Below, in pieces: positions 15,835 through 24,308 of a DNA stretch of 42,183 nt. The stretch spans positions 1 to 42,183 of the forward strand of contig JAUXSD010000159.1 in the NCBI GenBank assembly GCA_030681525.1. Reading direction: 5' to 3'. Each line of letters opens with the position of its first letter. The stretch's first letter is position 1. This DNA is from Solirubrobacteraceae bacterium. Its GTDB lineage: Bacteria; Actinomycetota; Thermoleophilia; Solirubrobacterales; Solirubrobacteraceae. The notes below the pieces were generated by a model. That model ran no database searches and was not told the DNA's origin. It was given only the letters and a program-made list of their open reading frames with translations. A program made the position numbers and the translations under genes.

Positions 15835-18033
15835 TCAGACGGCGGCCACGAGCTCCGCCAGCCGGGTGTAGCGCCGCCGCGCGTCGGTGCGGCTGACGGC
15901 CAGCGCCAGCGCGGACCGCTCGCCGACGACGACGCAGACCTCCTGGGCGCGCGTCACCGCCGTGTAGACGAGGTTGCGGGTGAGCATGATCTGGTGACCG
16001 CGGAAGACCGGCACGACGATCGCCCGCGCCTGCGAGCCCTGCGCCTTGTGGACGGTCGCCGCGTAGGCCAGCCGCAGCGTGTCGAGCGCGTCGACCGGCA
16101 GCGAGACCCGGCGGCCGTCCTCGCCCGCGAACAGGACCCGGTCGCGCTGGTCGTCGTGGTGCAGCAGCACGCCGCGCTCGCCGTTGAAGAGGTCGTGCTC
16201 GTAGGAGTTGCGCGTCTGCATGACCTTGTCGCCGACGCGCAGGCCGGTGCCGGCGATCGGCGCGCCGTCGGGGTTCAGCCGCGCGCGCAGCTCGGCGTTG
16301 AGCGCGTCGATCCCCAGCGGCCCCTTGTGCATCGGCGCGAGCACCTGCACGTCGGCCGCCGGGTCGAGGCCGTAGTGGGAGGGCAGCCGCGTCGCCGCCA
16401 GCTCGCAGACCTCGGTGAAGATCGCCTGCGGACCGTCGCGCGTGATGAGAAAGAAGTCGCGCACGTCGCCGAGGCCCGCGGAGGCGTCGGGCAGCTCGCC
16501 GGCGTTGATCGCGTGGGCCGCGCGCACGATCAGCGAGCGGGCGGCCTGGCGGAAGACCTCGGTCAGCCGCGTTGCCGGCACCGTTCGCGCCGCCGCCGCG
16601 CCCGCGCCCGCGCCGCCGCCGTGCTCGAGCTCGAGCAGGTCCTCCAGCACACGGCCCGGGCCGACCGGAGCCAGCTGGTCGACGTCTCCGACGAGCAGCA
16701 CATGGGTGCGCGGCCCGACCGCCGCCAGCAGCGCCTCGGCGAGGTGAACCGACAGCATCGACGCCTCGTCGACGATCAGCACGTCGCAGCCCTCGATCGG
16801 GTTCTCCGCGTCGCGCGTGAAGCCCTCGTCGGGCATCCACTCCAGCAGCCGGTGGATCGTCGTGGCGTCGACGCCGGTCAGCTCGCTCAGGCGCCGCGCG
16901 GCCTTGCCGGTCGGCGCGCACAGCCGCGCGTGCTTCTTGTGGGACTTGAGCAGGTCGACGAGCGTGCGCATCGTCGCGCTCTTGCCCGTGCCGGGCCCGC
17001 CGGTGAGGATCGAGAGGCGGTGCTCGAGTGCCTGCGCGACGCCTCGCCACTGGTCGTCGCTGGGGATGAAGGCGCCGCTCGTGGGGCGGCGCACGTCGCG
17101 CAGCGCCAGCGCCGGCGCGTCGTCGAGCAGCCGCCGCACGTGCCCGGCCAGGCGCTGCTCGACCGCGTGCAGCCGCGCCTCGCTGACCCGCCCGGCGTCG
17201 TCGACGACCACCCGCCCGCGCGCGGCCAGGCGGTCGATCGCGTCGTCGACGTCGACGGCGCCGCCGAGCAGCCGCGCCGCGCGCCCCGTGAGCTCGGGGC
17301 GGGGGAGATGGCAGTGTCCGTCGGCCTGCGCCTGGTCGAGCGCGTGCAGCACGCCGGCCGCCAGCCGGTCGGGCGCGTCGCGCGGGGTGTCGAGCGCCCG
17401 GGCGAGCGCGTCGGCGGTCGCGAAGCCGATGCCGTCGAGCTCGCAGATCACGTAGGGCTCACGCTGCAGGCGGGCGATCGACCCCGCGCCGAAGTGCCGC
17501 GCGATCCGCCCGGCCGAGGCGGCGTCGACGCCGTGCGTGTCGAGAAACAGGCGCAGCTCGCGCAGTTCCCGCTGGTCGCGCCAGGACTGCACGGCGCCGC
17601 CGAGCCGGCGGGCGCCGATGCCGGGCACGCCGCGCAGCACGCCCTCCGGGTCGCGGTCGATCGCCGCGAGCACCTCGCCGGCGCCGTAGCGCTCCACGAG
17701 CAGCGCGGCGCCGCGCGGGCCGATGTGCTTGACGGACTCCAGGTAGGCGGCGACCGCCGCGTCGCTGACCGGCTCGAGGATCCGGACCCGCTCCACGGTG
17801 AACTGCCAGCCGTGGCGCGGATGGCAGCGCCAGCCGCCGCCCGCGGCGACCGACTCGCCCTCCCGCACGTGCCCGAGCGCGCCGACGAGCACGACCGGCT
17901 CGCCGTCGTCGGAGACCCCGTCGAGCACCGCGAAGTCGCCGTCGGGCACGCTCCAGCGCACGCCCATGACCTCCGCGACCAGCTCGCCGGCCGCGGGATC
18001 GCGGGGGGAGGCGTCCTGCGCGCGGTCGGCCAT
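15835..18033 (-). CDS. recD2: RecD2-type 5'-3' DNA helicase
   Basis: Superfamily 1B helicase of the RecD2/TraA group, found in bacteria independent of RecBC. The 732-aa product begins with an OB-like domain, followed by tandem helix-hairpin-helix motifs (RGVPGIGARRL and CELDGIGFATADAL). Then comes the helicase core: Walker A GGPGTGKSA with Lys351, DEASML (motif II) and the C-terminal VHKAQGSQ and YTAVTRAQ motifs. These segments are complete, so it is expected to be active in repair or recombination. It starts 58 nt from the divergent marR gene; a minus-strand CACACT lies 7 nt before the ATG. Confidence 0.95.
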   Translation of the reverse strand: MADRAQDASPRDPAAGELVAEVMGVRWSVPDGDFAVLDGVSDDGEPVVLVGALGHVREGESVAAGGGWRCHPRHGWQFTVERVRILEPVSDAAVAAYLESVKHIGPRGAALLVERYGAGEVLAAIDRDPEGVLRGVPGIGARRLGGAVQSWRDQRELRELRLFLDTHGVDAASAGRIARHFGAGSIARLQREPYVICELDGIGFATADALARALDTPRDAPDRLAAGVLHALDQAQADGHCHLPRPELTGRAARLLGGAVDVDDAIDRLAARGRVVVDDAGRVSEARLHAVEQRLAGHVRRLLDDAPALALRDVRRPTSGAFIPSDDQWRGVAQALEHRLSILTGGPGTGKSATMRTLVDLLKSHKKHARLCAPTGKAARRLSELTGVDATTIHRLLEWMPDEGFTRDAENPIEGCDVLIVDEASMLSVHLAEALLAAVGPRTHVLLVGDVDQLAPVGPGRVLEDLLELEHGGGAGAGAAAARTVPATRLTEVFRQAARSLIVRAAHAINAGELPDASAGLGDVRDFFLITRDGPQAIFTEVCELAATRLPSHYGLDPAADVQVLAPMHKGPLGIDALNAELRARLNPDGAPIAGTGLRVGDKVMQTRNSYEHDLFNGERGVLLHHDDQRDRVLFAGEDGRRVSLPVDALDTLRLAYAATVHKAQGSQARAIVVPVFRGHQIMLTRNLVYTAVTRAQEVCVVVGERSALALAVSRTDARRRYTRLAELVAAV

Positions 18034-18075
18034 GGACGCCAGTGTGCCACGCGCCCTTGACGGCCGGAGGCCATC

Positions 18076-18089
18076 GGTGTATCTACACC
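18076..18089. promoter_or_regulatory. Palindromic operator overlapping the marR -10 box
   Basis: GGTGTA-TC-TACACC is a perfect 6+6 palindrome ending 2 nt before the marR ATG. TATCTA inside it, 6 nt before the ATG, could be the -10 box of a leaderless message. MarR proteins often bind such palindromes to repress themselves; that use here is inference. Confidence 0.55.
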
Positions 18090-18091
18090 TG

Positions 18092-18553
18092 ATGAACTAC
18101 ATGACCCCGGAGGAGCTGGAGGTCTGCTGGGAGGTCCGGCGGATGTGCGCCTGCGACCAGCTGCGGCGCGTGACCCGCGGGGTCACCCAGGTCTACGACG
18201 ACGCCGTCGTGGCGAGCGGCCTGCGGATCACCCAGCTGCCGATCTTCGTGGGGCTGGCGTCGGAGGGCGATCTGTCGCTGTCGGTGCTCGCCGACCGCCT
18301 CGCGCTGGATCGCACGACGCTGACGCGCAACCTCAAGGTGCTCGAGGACCGCGGGCTGATCCTCACGTACGAGCACGCCGACGACGCACGCGTCCGGATG
18401 GTGGCGATGACGCTCGAGGGCTCCGCGCTGCTGACCGGCGCGCTCGAACGCTGGGCGAAGGTCCAGGAGTTCGTCGAGGAGCGGTTCGGCCGCGAGCGGC
18501 TCGTGGCCCTCGAGAGCGAGCTCTCCGCGTTCTCGAAGGCCCTGAGCACCTGA
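18092..18553 (+). CDS. MarR family transcriptional regulator
   Basis: 153-aa winged-helix repressor. The DNA-binding domain is visible as LSLSVLADRLALDRTTLTRNLKVLEDRGLI-like helices (residues about 60-90, motif given in part) followed by the wing HADDARVRMVAMTLEG. Long N- and C-terminal helices form the dimer interface. The N-terminus has CWEVRRMCACDQLRR, with three cysteines, a pattern shared by many actinobacterial MarR proteins; a redox-sensing role is possible but unproven. ATG at 18092 follows a perfect palindrome and no Shine-Dalgarno, fitting a leaderless self-repressed gene. It is divergent from recD2, and the targets may include recD2. Confidence 0.92.
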   Translation: MNYMTPEELEVCWEVRRMCACDQLRRVTRGVTQVYDDAVVASGLRITQLPIFVGLASEGDLSLSVLADRLALDRTTLTRNLKVLEDRGLILTYEHADDARVRMVAMTLEGSALLTGALERWAKVQEFVEERFGRERLVALESELSAFSKALST

Positions 18554-18599
18554 CCCGCGAGGGATGACGCCCGGCGCGGAGTCGTCGCACGGGCTTCGA

Positions 18600-18605
18600 T
18601 ACCTT
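18600..18605 (+). promoter_or_regulatory. Predicted -10 box for leaderless dapA
   Basis: TACCTT ends exactly 7 nt before GTG at 18613. The box overlaps the alternative TTG at 18604, which would therefore lie inside the promoter and not be transcribed. This decides the start in favour of 18613. Confidence 0.5.
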
Positions 18606-18612
18606 GAGGGTC

Positions 18613-19473
18613 GTGCCCGAGCTGGGAGCCATCCTCACCGCGATCGTGACCCCGTTCGACGAGGACGGCGCGGTCGACGAGCAGGCGCTCGTCGAGCTCA
18701 TGCGCCACCTCGCCGCCAACGGCTCGGACGGCTTCGTCGTCTGCGGCACCACCGGCGAGGCCGCGACGCTCGACGACGAGGAGCACCTGCGCGTCATCGC
18801 GGTCGCCGTCGAGAACCGCCCGGCCGGCGCGACGATCGTCGCGGGCGTCGGCTCCAACGACACGCGCCATGCCGTCGCGCTGACCGCCGGCGCCTGCGAG
18901 CGCGGCGCCGACGCGCTGCTGTCGGTCAACCCCTATTACAACCGCCCCAACCGGCGCGGGATCGTCGCGCACTTCCGCGAGGTCAGCCGCGTCGCCGACC
19001 GCCCGATCGTGCTCTACAACATCCCGCAGCGCACCGGGTCGGACATGCCCAACGACCTGCTCGCCGAGCTCGCCCAGCTCGACCACATCGAGGCCGTCAA
19101 GCAGGCCAACAACGACAACCTCGCGCCGGTCGACGGGCTGCAGATCTACGCCGGCAACGACGAGATCCTCGCCCGCGTCCTCGACATGGGCGAGCCCGGA
19201 GGAATCCTCACGTCCAGTCACATCGTCGGTCCCGAGTTGCGCCGCATGGTCGACGAGCCCGCTGAGCGCGCCGCGATCTTCGAGAGCCTGCTGCCGGTCT
19301 TCGAGGCGATGAGCGTCGCGCCCGCCGCCGTCGCCAACAAGACGGCATTGAACCTGCTCGGCCACAACGTCGGCAAGCCGCGGCTGCCCTACGTCGAGGC
19401 CGACGAGCACGAGACGGCGACGATCCGCGCGATGCTCACCGAGCGCGGCCTCCTCGTCGGAGCCACAGTTTGA
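18613..19473 (+). CDS. dapA: 4-hydroxy-tetrahydrodipicolinate synthase
   Basis: Condenses pyruvate with aspartate semialdehyde, the first committed step of lysine/diaminopimelate synthesis. It is a TIM-barrel of 286 aa. The Schiff-base lysine is Lys163 in EAVKQANND (E. coli position 161), the catalytic Tyr is Tyr135 in LYNIPQRTGS, and the GTTGE motif that contacts pyruvate is present. An in-frame TTG lies 9 nt further upstream (289 aa), but the TACCTT box argues for the GTG. The stop overlaps the TTG start of rnj by 4 nt; dapA-rnj linkage is conserved in actinobacteria. Confidence 0.96.
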   Translation: MPELGAILTAIVTPFDEDGAVDEQALVELMRHLAANGSDGFVVCGTTGEAATLDDEEHLRVIAVAVENRPAGATIVAGVGSNDTRHAVALTAGACERGADALLSVNPYYNRPNRRGIVAHFREVSRVADRPIVLYNIPQRTGSDMPNDLLAELAQLDHIEAVKQANNDNLAPVDGLQIYAGNDEILARVLDMGEPGGILTSSHIVGPELRRMVDEPAERAAIFESLLPVFEAMSVAPAAVANKTALNLLGHNVGKPRLPYVEADEHETATIRAMLTERGLLVGATV

Positions 19474-21143
19474 GTTCCGGACCGCTGCGCGTCCTCCCCC
19501 TCGGCGGGCTGGGGGAGATCGGCAAGAACATGACCGTCGTGGAGTACGAGGACCGGATCGTGCTCGTCGACGTCGGCCTGCGCTTCCCGACCGCCGAGAT
19601 GATGGGCATCGACCTCGTCCTGCCGGACTTCGCCTACCTGCGCGGGCGCGTGTCGGACATCGAGGCGATCGTCGTCACGCACGGCCACGAGGATCACCTC
19701 GGCTGCCTGCCGTTCCTGCTGCGCGAGCTCGGCGTGCACGACGCGCCACCGGTCTACGGCGGCCCGCTCACCATGGCGATGGCGCGCTCCAAGCTCGACG
19801 AGCACAAGCTCTCGCGCGAGGTCCACGTCGAGGACGTCAACGACGGCGAGATCATCGAGGCCGGCCCGTTCGACCTCGAGCTCATCCACATGACGCACTC
19901 GATCCCGGACGCGAGCGCCGTCGCGATCAAGACCGATCTCGGCACGATCCTCGTCACCGGCGACTACAAGTTCGACCAGACGCCGGTCGACGGGCGGCCG
20001 GCGGACGTCTCGCGGTTGGCCGAGCTCGGCCGCGAGGGCCTGCTGTTGCTGTGCGGCGACTCGACGAACGGCGACCGCCCCGGCTTCGCGCCCAGCGAGC
20101 GCGTCGCCGGCCCGAACCTGCGCGACGTCTTCAGCCGCTGCACGGGGCGCATCATCGTCACGTCGTTCGCGTCGAACATCCATCGCGTGCAGCAGGTCGT
20201 CGACGCCGCCGCGGCGCTCGGTCGCAAGGTCGTCCTCGTCGGACGGTCGATGAAGAAGAACACGAACATCGGCCGCTCGCTGGGGCACATCAAGGTGCCC
20301 GAGGGGATCATCATCGGCCCGCGGGAGATCGCCCAGTTCCCCGATCACAAGATCGTGATCATCTCGACCGGCTCCCAGGGCGAGCCGCTCAGCGCGCTGC
20401 GCCGCATGGCCCACAAGGACCACCCGCAGGTCGAGCTGCACGCCGGCGACACCGTCGTCTTCAGCGCCACCCCGATCCCCGGCAACGAGCGCGCCGTCAA
20501 CGAGACGATCGACCGCCTCTACCACATCGGCTGCGACGTCATCACGACCAAGGACGCCCCGATCCACGCCTCCGGCCACGGCTATCAGGAGGAGATCAAG
20601 CTCATGCTCAACCTGACCAAGCCGCGCTACGTCATGCCGTTTCACGGCGACCACAAGCGCATCCACCTGCACGGCCAGCTCGCCGAGGCGGTCGGGGTGG
20701 CCCCGGAGAACATCTTCAAGGGCGAGAACGGGCTGCCGCTCGAGCTCGACGCCAAGGGCGCGCGCTGGGGCAAGAAGGTCCAGTCGGGGATGATCTTCGT
20801 CGACGGCGTCGACATCGGCGACGTCACCGACGTGGCGCTGCGCGACCGCCGGATGCTCTCGGCCGACGGCATCTTCGTCGTCGTCGCGACGATCTCCGAG
20901 CAGGACGGCTCGTCGGTCGCCGAGCCGGAGGTCATCTTCCGCGGCGTGCCGTACGCCTCCGACGCCGACAAGCTGCTCGACCAGCTGCGCGACTGCGTCG
21001 AGAAGTCGCTCGAGCGCGCCGCCAAGGACGAGATCCGCGAGATCGACCTGCTCCAGGAGATCCTCCACGACGACCTCGCGGCGTTCGTCTACGACAAGAT
21101 CAAGCGCCGCCCGATGGTCCTGCCGGTCGTCGTGGAGGTCTGA
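19470..21143 (+). CDS. rnj: Ribonuclease J
   Basis: Metallo-beta-lactamase/beta-CASP ribonuclease with 5'-3' exo- and endonuclease activity, central to mRNA decay and rRNA maturation where RNase E is absent or supplemented. The 557-aa chain has the zinc motif HGHEDH (His71-His76), a further ligand region MTHSIPDAS, GDYKFDQ, and the beta-CASP parts with FASNIHRVQQV, then SGHGYQEE and MPFHGDHKR. Its C-terminal domain is of normal size. TTG at 19470 overlaps the dapA stop and gives the usual start (LRVLPLGGLGEIGKNM). Together with pnp and nrnA it makes this neighbourhood rich in RNA-decay enzymes. Confidence 0.97.
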   Translation: MSSGPLRVLPLGGLGEIGKNMTVVEYEDRIVLVDVGLRFPTAEMMGIDLVLPDFAYLRGRVSDIEAIVVTHGHEDHLGCLPFLLRELGVHDAPPVYGGPLTMAMARSKLDEHKLSREVHVEDVNDGEIIEAGPFDLELIHMTHSIPDASAVAIKTDLGTILVTGDYKFDQTPVDGRPADVSRLAELGREGLLLLCGDSTNGDRPGFAPSERVAGPNLRDVFSRCTGRIIVTSFASNIHRVQQVVDAAAALGRKVVLVGRSMKKNTNIGRSLGHIKVPEGIIIGPREIAQFPDHKIVIISTGSQGEPLSALRRMAHKDHPQVELHAGDTVVFSATPIPGNERAVNETIDRLYHIGCDVITTKDAPIHASGHGYQEEIKLMLNLTKPRYVMPFHGDHKRIHLHGQLAEAVGVAPENIFKGENGLPLELDAKGARWGKKVQSGMIFVDGVDIGDVTDVALRDRRMLSADGIFVVVATISEQDGSSVAEPEVIFRGVPYASDADKLLDQLRDCVEKSLERAAKDEIREIDLLQEILHDDLAAFVYDKIKRRPMVLPVVVEV

Positions 21144-21156
21144 CGGCGAGGCTGCG

Positions 21157-21705
21157 TCAGGCGGGGGCGTAGACCGTCTGGCCGCGGAAGCTCGGCCGGG
21201 CGCGCATCCGCTGCATCCACGCCTCGCTCGCCGGCAGGCCGTCGAGCAGCTCCGGGGCCTTTCCGGCGCGGTTGTCGAGCTGGGGGCGAGGTAGAGGTCG
21301 GCGAGGCTGATGCGCTCGCCGGCGAGGAATCCCGCGGGCGGCGTGAGCGCCTCGGCACGCTCGAGCGCACGCCGCGCGGTCGTCCGCTCCTCGTCGGTGG
21401 GCGGCCGGTCGAGCGGAATGCTGCGCACGACCTCGCGGTACAGGTAGTCGGCGCACAGGCCCATCCACATGCGCATGCGGGCGCGCGCGGCGTGGCCCGC
21501 GGGCTGCGCAGCGACGGCCCGGGGAACGCCTCGTCGAGATGGCCCGTGATGGCCAGGGTCTCGAAGATGACGCTTTCCCGATCTCGACGACGGGGATGCG
21601 GCCGAACGGGTGCAGGGCGTGATGCTCGGCGCCCCCGGGTCGCCAGGGTCGGCGGGCGACGACCAGATCCGCCTGGTCCGATTCAGCCTCCCGGGCACCG
21701 CCACG
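21157..21705 (-). pseudogene. Glutathione S-transferase-like gene broken by frameshifts
   Basis: On the minus strand the pieces of one GST-family protein appear in three frames. An N-terminal part reads GAEHHALHPFGRIPVVEI (about 21620-21570). After a shift near 21575 comes ESVIFETLAITGHLDEAFPG. After another near 21510 comes RMRMWMGLCADYLYREVV, continuing to SLADLYLAP, and after a third near 21284 comes QLDNRAGKAPELLDG to ASEAWMQRMRARPSF and a stop at 21157. The thioredoxin-like N-terminus upstream is degraded. Order and spacing match GST_N plus GST_C, so at least three indels have inactivated it. It lies convergent to rnj. Sequencing error is unlikely to explain three shifts within 550 nt, but cannot be excluded. 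Confidence 0.75.
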
Positions 21706-22118
21706 GGGGCGGGCCTTCGGCGGTGCATGAGCGCCGATCGGTGGCCGGGCGAGGTATGCCCCGAGGCGGGGCAGAGGTCGTCCCGGCTCGTGGACCCACC
21801 CCGGCGGCAGGGCTGGTCGGTCTGTTCAGGTGGGGCATGAACAAACCGACAGGCTCGGGGGAGTGGGCGGTTCACACCCGCAGCGTTGATGTTCTCCGTG
21901 CGGTTCCTGCCTTGCGCGTTCGCCCTCCGTCACTGGCCGCGACGCTGCCACCGGCAAACTCCCACCGTCAACGATGCCATCTTCAACGCACATACGCGGC
22001 CCAGGAGTACGGCCGGATGCACCCAGCGTCATCGTCGCCACGTACGCCGCCGCCGGTCGTCGTAGCGGTGCGGTGGCGTTCTCAGCAACTTCCCAGCCAA
22101 CCTGCCGACAATGTGCTC
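21706..22118. other. Gene-free region before the first two-component system
   Basis: No credible gene in this 413-nt stretch. It holds a 7-bp hairpin TGCCCCG-agg-CGGGGCA (21757-21773) and copy B of the hairpin repeat (21815-21850). GACAAT lies 6 nt before the response-regulator ATG and is a weak -10 candidate. The stretch 21880-22100 is less GC-rich than the genes around it and otherwise unexplained. Confidence 0.55.
21815..21850. repeat. Hairpin repeat, copy B (inverted relative to copy A)
   Basis: Arms GTCGGTCTGTTCA (21816-21828) and TGAACAAACCGAC (21838-21850) pair with one mismatch around a 9-nt loop. The reverse complement of 21815-21843 matches 7446-7474 at 27 of 29 positions. Shortly beyond each copy a related TCACACCC(t/g)CAGCG string occurs (7517 and 21872 regions), though in that case on the same strand, so the wider similarity is complex. 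Confidence 0.7.
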
Positions 22119-22829
22119 ATGAACCCCGCCGCTGCCACCGCCGAACCGCACCGCGTCCTCGTCGTCGACGACGAGCCGAACATCGTCGACGTCATCACGA
22201 TGGCGCTGCGCTTTCAGGGCTTTCAGGTCGAGTCGGCGGGCACCGGGCGCGACGCGCTCGCGGCGGTGCGCACCTTCGACCCGCACCTCATGGTGCTCGA
22301 CATCATGCTGCCCGACATGGAGGGCTTCGAGGTCGCCGAGCGCCTCGGCGCGCAGCGCGCGAACGTGCCGATCATCTTTCTCACCGCGCGCGACGCGACG
22401 CAGGACAAGGTCCGTGGCCTGACGAGCGGCGGCGACGACTACGTCACGAAGCCGTTCAGCCTCGCGGAGCTCGTCGCGCGCATCCGCGTCATCCTGCGCC
22501 GCACCGGCGCCGCCTCGCCGTCGTCGTCGCGGCTGACGTTCGAAGACCTCGAGCTCGACGAGGACACGCGCGAGGTCACCCGCGCCGGGCAGCCGATCGA
22601 GCTGACCGCCACCGAGTACCGGCTGCTGCGCTACCTCCTGCTCAACCCGCGCCGGGTGCTGACCCGCGCGCAGCTGCTCGACCACGTCTGGGAGTACGAC
22701 TTCGACGGCGACTCGCGGATCCTCGAGACGTACGTCAGCTACCTGCGCAAGAAGCTCGACCCGCACGGCCCGTCGCTCATCCAGACGGTGCGGGGCGTCG
22801 GCTACGCGCTGCGCCTGGCGCGGGGCTGA
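22119..22829 (+). CDS. OmpR/PhoB-family response regulator
   Basis: DNA-binding regulator of 236 aa. The receiver domain has the acidic pair Asp17-Asp18, phospho-acceptor Asp61 in LMVLDIMLPDMEG, the Thr/Lys switch residues (FLTARDA and VTKPFSLAEL). The C-terminal winged helix shows ELTATEYRLLRYLLLNP, HVWEYDFDGDSRILETYVSY and TVRGVGYALR. ATG at 22119 gives the normal N-terminus; a GTG at 22113 is in frame too. The partner kinase begins 3 nt after the stop. Targets are unknown. Confidence 0.95.
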   Translation: MNPAAATAEPHRVLVVDDEPNIVDVITMALRFQGFQVESAGTGRDALAAVRTFDPHLMVLDIMLPDMEGFEVAERLGAQRANVPIIFLTARDATQDKVRGLTSGGDDYVTKPFSLAELVARIRVILRRTGAASPSSSRLTFEDLELDEDTREVTRAGQPIELTATEYRLLRYLLLNPRRVLTRAQLLDHVWEYDFDGDSRILETYVSYLRKKLDPHGPSLIQTVRGVGYALRLARG

Positions 22830-22832
22830 CCC

Positions 22833-24305
22833 ATGATGTCGCTGCGCGCGCGCCTCATCGTCGGCGTCGTCGCGCTGACCTTCGTCGGGCTGTTCGTGGC
22901 CGGGGCGGCGACCTACGCCGAGCAGCGCAGCTTCCTGTTTGACCGCGTCGACCAGCAGGCCGAGGCGGCGCTGCCGATCGTCACCGACGCCCTCGCGGCG
23001 CGGGGCAGCCTGGCGGGGGACGGGTTGCCCGGCGGGCCGGACCGCAGCGGCGGGCGCGGCGGACCGCCCGGCGGCGGCCCGGACGGCGGGCCCGGGCGCG
23101 GGCGCGGCCCCGACCGCGCCCTGTCGACGGCGCTCTACGGCGAGGCCCGCGACCGTACGGGCGCGGTGCTCGGGCGCGTCACGCCACGCCTGCCGGCCGG
23201 CGAGACCGCACCGGCGCCACCGCGCCTGCCGGCACAGCTCCAGGCCGGCCGGCGGCTGACCGCCGACTCCGACGGCGGGCCGCGCTACCGCGTCGTGACA
23301 CGGTCATCCGGCGACGGCCTCGTGCTCGCGGCGCTCCCGCTCACCGAGGTCGATGCCACCCTGTCGCGGCTGCTGCTCATCGAGGCGCTCGTCTTCGGCG
23401 CGGTCCTGCTCGCGCTCGGCCTCGGCGCCTGGTGGATCGTGCGGATCGGGCTGCGCCCGCTGGACGCGATCGGCGCGACCGCCGGCGCGATCGCCGCAGG
23501 CGACCTCGCCCGGCGCGTCGAGCCGGCCGAGCCGCGCACGGAGGTCGGCCGCCTCGGCCTGTCGCTGAACGCGATGCTCGCGCGGCTGGAGGAGGCCTTC
23601 GCCGAGCGGCGCGCCAGCGAGGAGCGCCTGCGCCGCTTCCTGGCCGACGCGTCGCATGAGCTGCGCACGCCGCTGGCGTCGATCCGCGGCTACGCCGAGC
23701 TGTTTCGCCTCGGCGCCGCCGCGCGGCCCGAGGACGTGTCGAAGGCGATGGTGCGGATCGAGGACGAGTCGGCGCGGATGGGCGTGCTCGTCGAGGACCT
23801 GCTCGCGCTGGCCCGGCTCGACGAGGTCCGCGAGCAGGTCCGCGCGCCCGTCGACCTGCGCCGGCTGGCCGCCGACGCCGTCGACGACGCGCGCGCGGTC
23901 GCGCCCGACCGCAAGATCACGCTGGACGGGTCGGACGCCGCGGTGGTCGACGGCGACGCCGACCAGCTGCGCCAGGTGCTCGCCAACCTCATGCGCAACG
24001 CGCTCGTCCACACGCCGGTCGGAACCCCGATCGAGGTGTCGCTCGCCACGCGCGACGGCGACGCCACGCTCGCCGTCCGCGATCACGGGCCGGGGCTGCC
24101 GACCGAGGACCCGAGCGAGCTCTTCCATCGCTTCTGGCGCGGAGACGGTCCCGCCCGCCCCCACGGGCGCGGCCGGGCCGGGGCCGGCCTGGGCCTGGCG
24201 ATCGTGGCGGGCGTCGTCGCGGCGCACGGCGGGCGCGCGACGGCCGCCGACGCCGAGGGCGGCGGCGCCCACTTCGAGATCGTGCTGCCGCTGCGACGCC
24301 CCTGA
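22833..24305 (+). CDS. Membrane sensor histidine kinase with Gly/Pro-rich sensor region
   Basis: 490-aa kinase paired with the preceding response regulator. Membrane helices lie at about residues 7-27 and 180-203, a HAMP domain follows, then HisKA with phospho-acceptor His275 in DASHELRTPLASIRGYAEL. The HATPase domain shows NLMRNALVHTP (N box), DHGPGLP (G1) and GAGLGLAIV (G2). The extracytoplasmic loop contains a 34-residue low-complexity stretch (62-95) of Gly, Pro, Arg and Asp, absent from most kinases and perhaps a flexible or surface-exposed linker. ATG at 22833 follows the regulator stop by 3 nt. The signal is unknown. Confidence 0.94.
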   Translation: MMSLRARLIVGVVALTFVGLFVAGAATYAEQRSFLFDRVDQQAEAALPIVTDALAARGSLAGDGLPGGPDRSGGRGGPPGGGPDGGPGRGRGPDRALSTALYGEARDRTGAVLGRVTPRLPAGETAPAPPRLPAQLQAGRRLTADSDGGPRYRVVTRSSGDGLVLAALPLTEVDATLSRLLLIEALVFGAVLLALGLGAWWIVRIGLRPLDAIGATAGAIAAGDLARRVEPAEPRTEVGRLGLSLNAMLARLEEAFAERRASEERLRRFLADASHELRTPLASIRGYAELFRLGAAARPEDVSKAMVRIEDESARMGVLVEDLLALARLDEVREQVRAPVDLRRLAADAVDDARAVAPDRKITLDGSDAAVVDGDADQLRQVLANLMRNALVHTPVGTPIEVSLATRDGDATLAVRDHGPGLPTEDPSELFHRFWRGDGPARPHGRGRAGAGLGLAIVAGVVAAHGGRATAADAEGGGAHFEIVLPLRRP

Positions 24306-24308
24306 CCC

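Noticed and set aside
12407..18060. Very long open frames antisense or out of frame to the MMPL and recD2 genes, on both strands
   Set aside because: They are a by-product of extreme GC content; their translations are Arg/Ala/Pro-rich without any family motif, while the chosen genes carry intact motifs.
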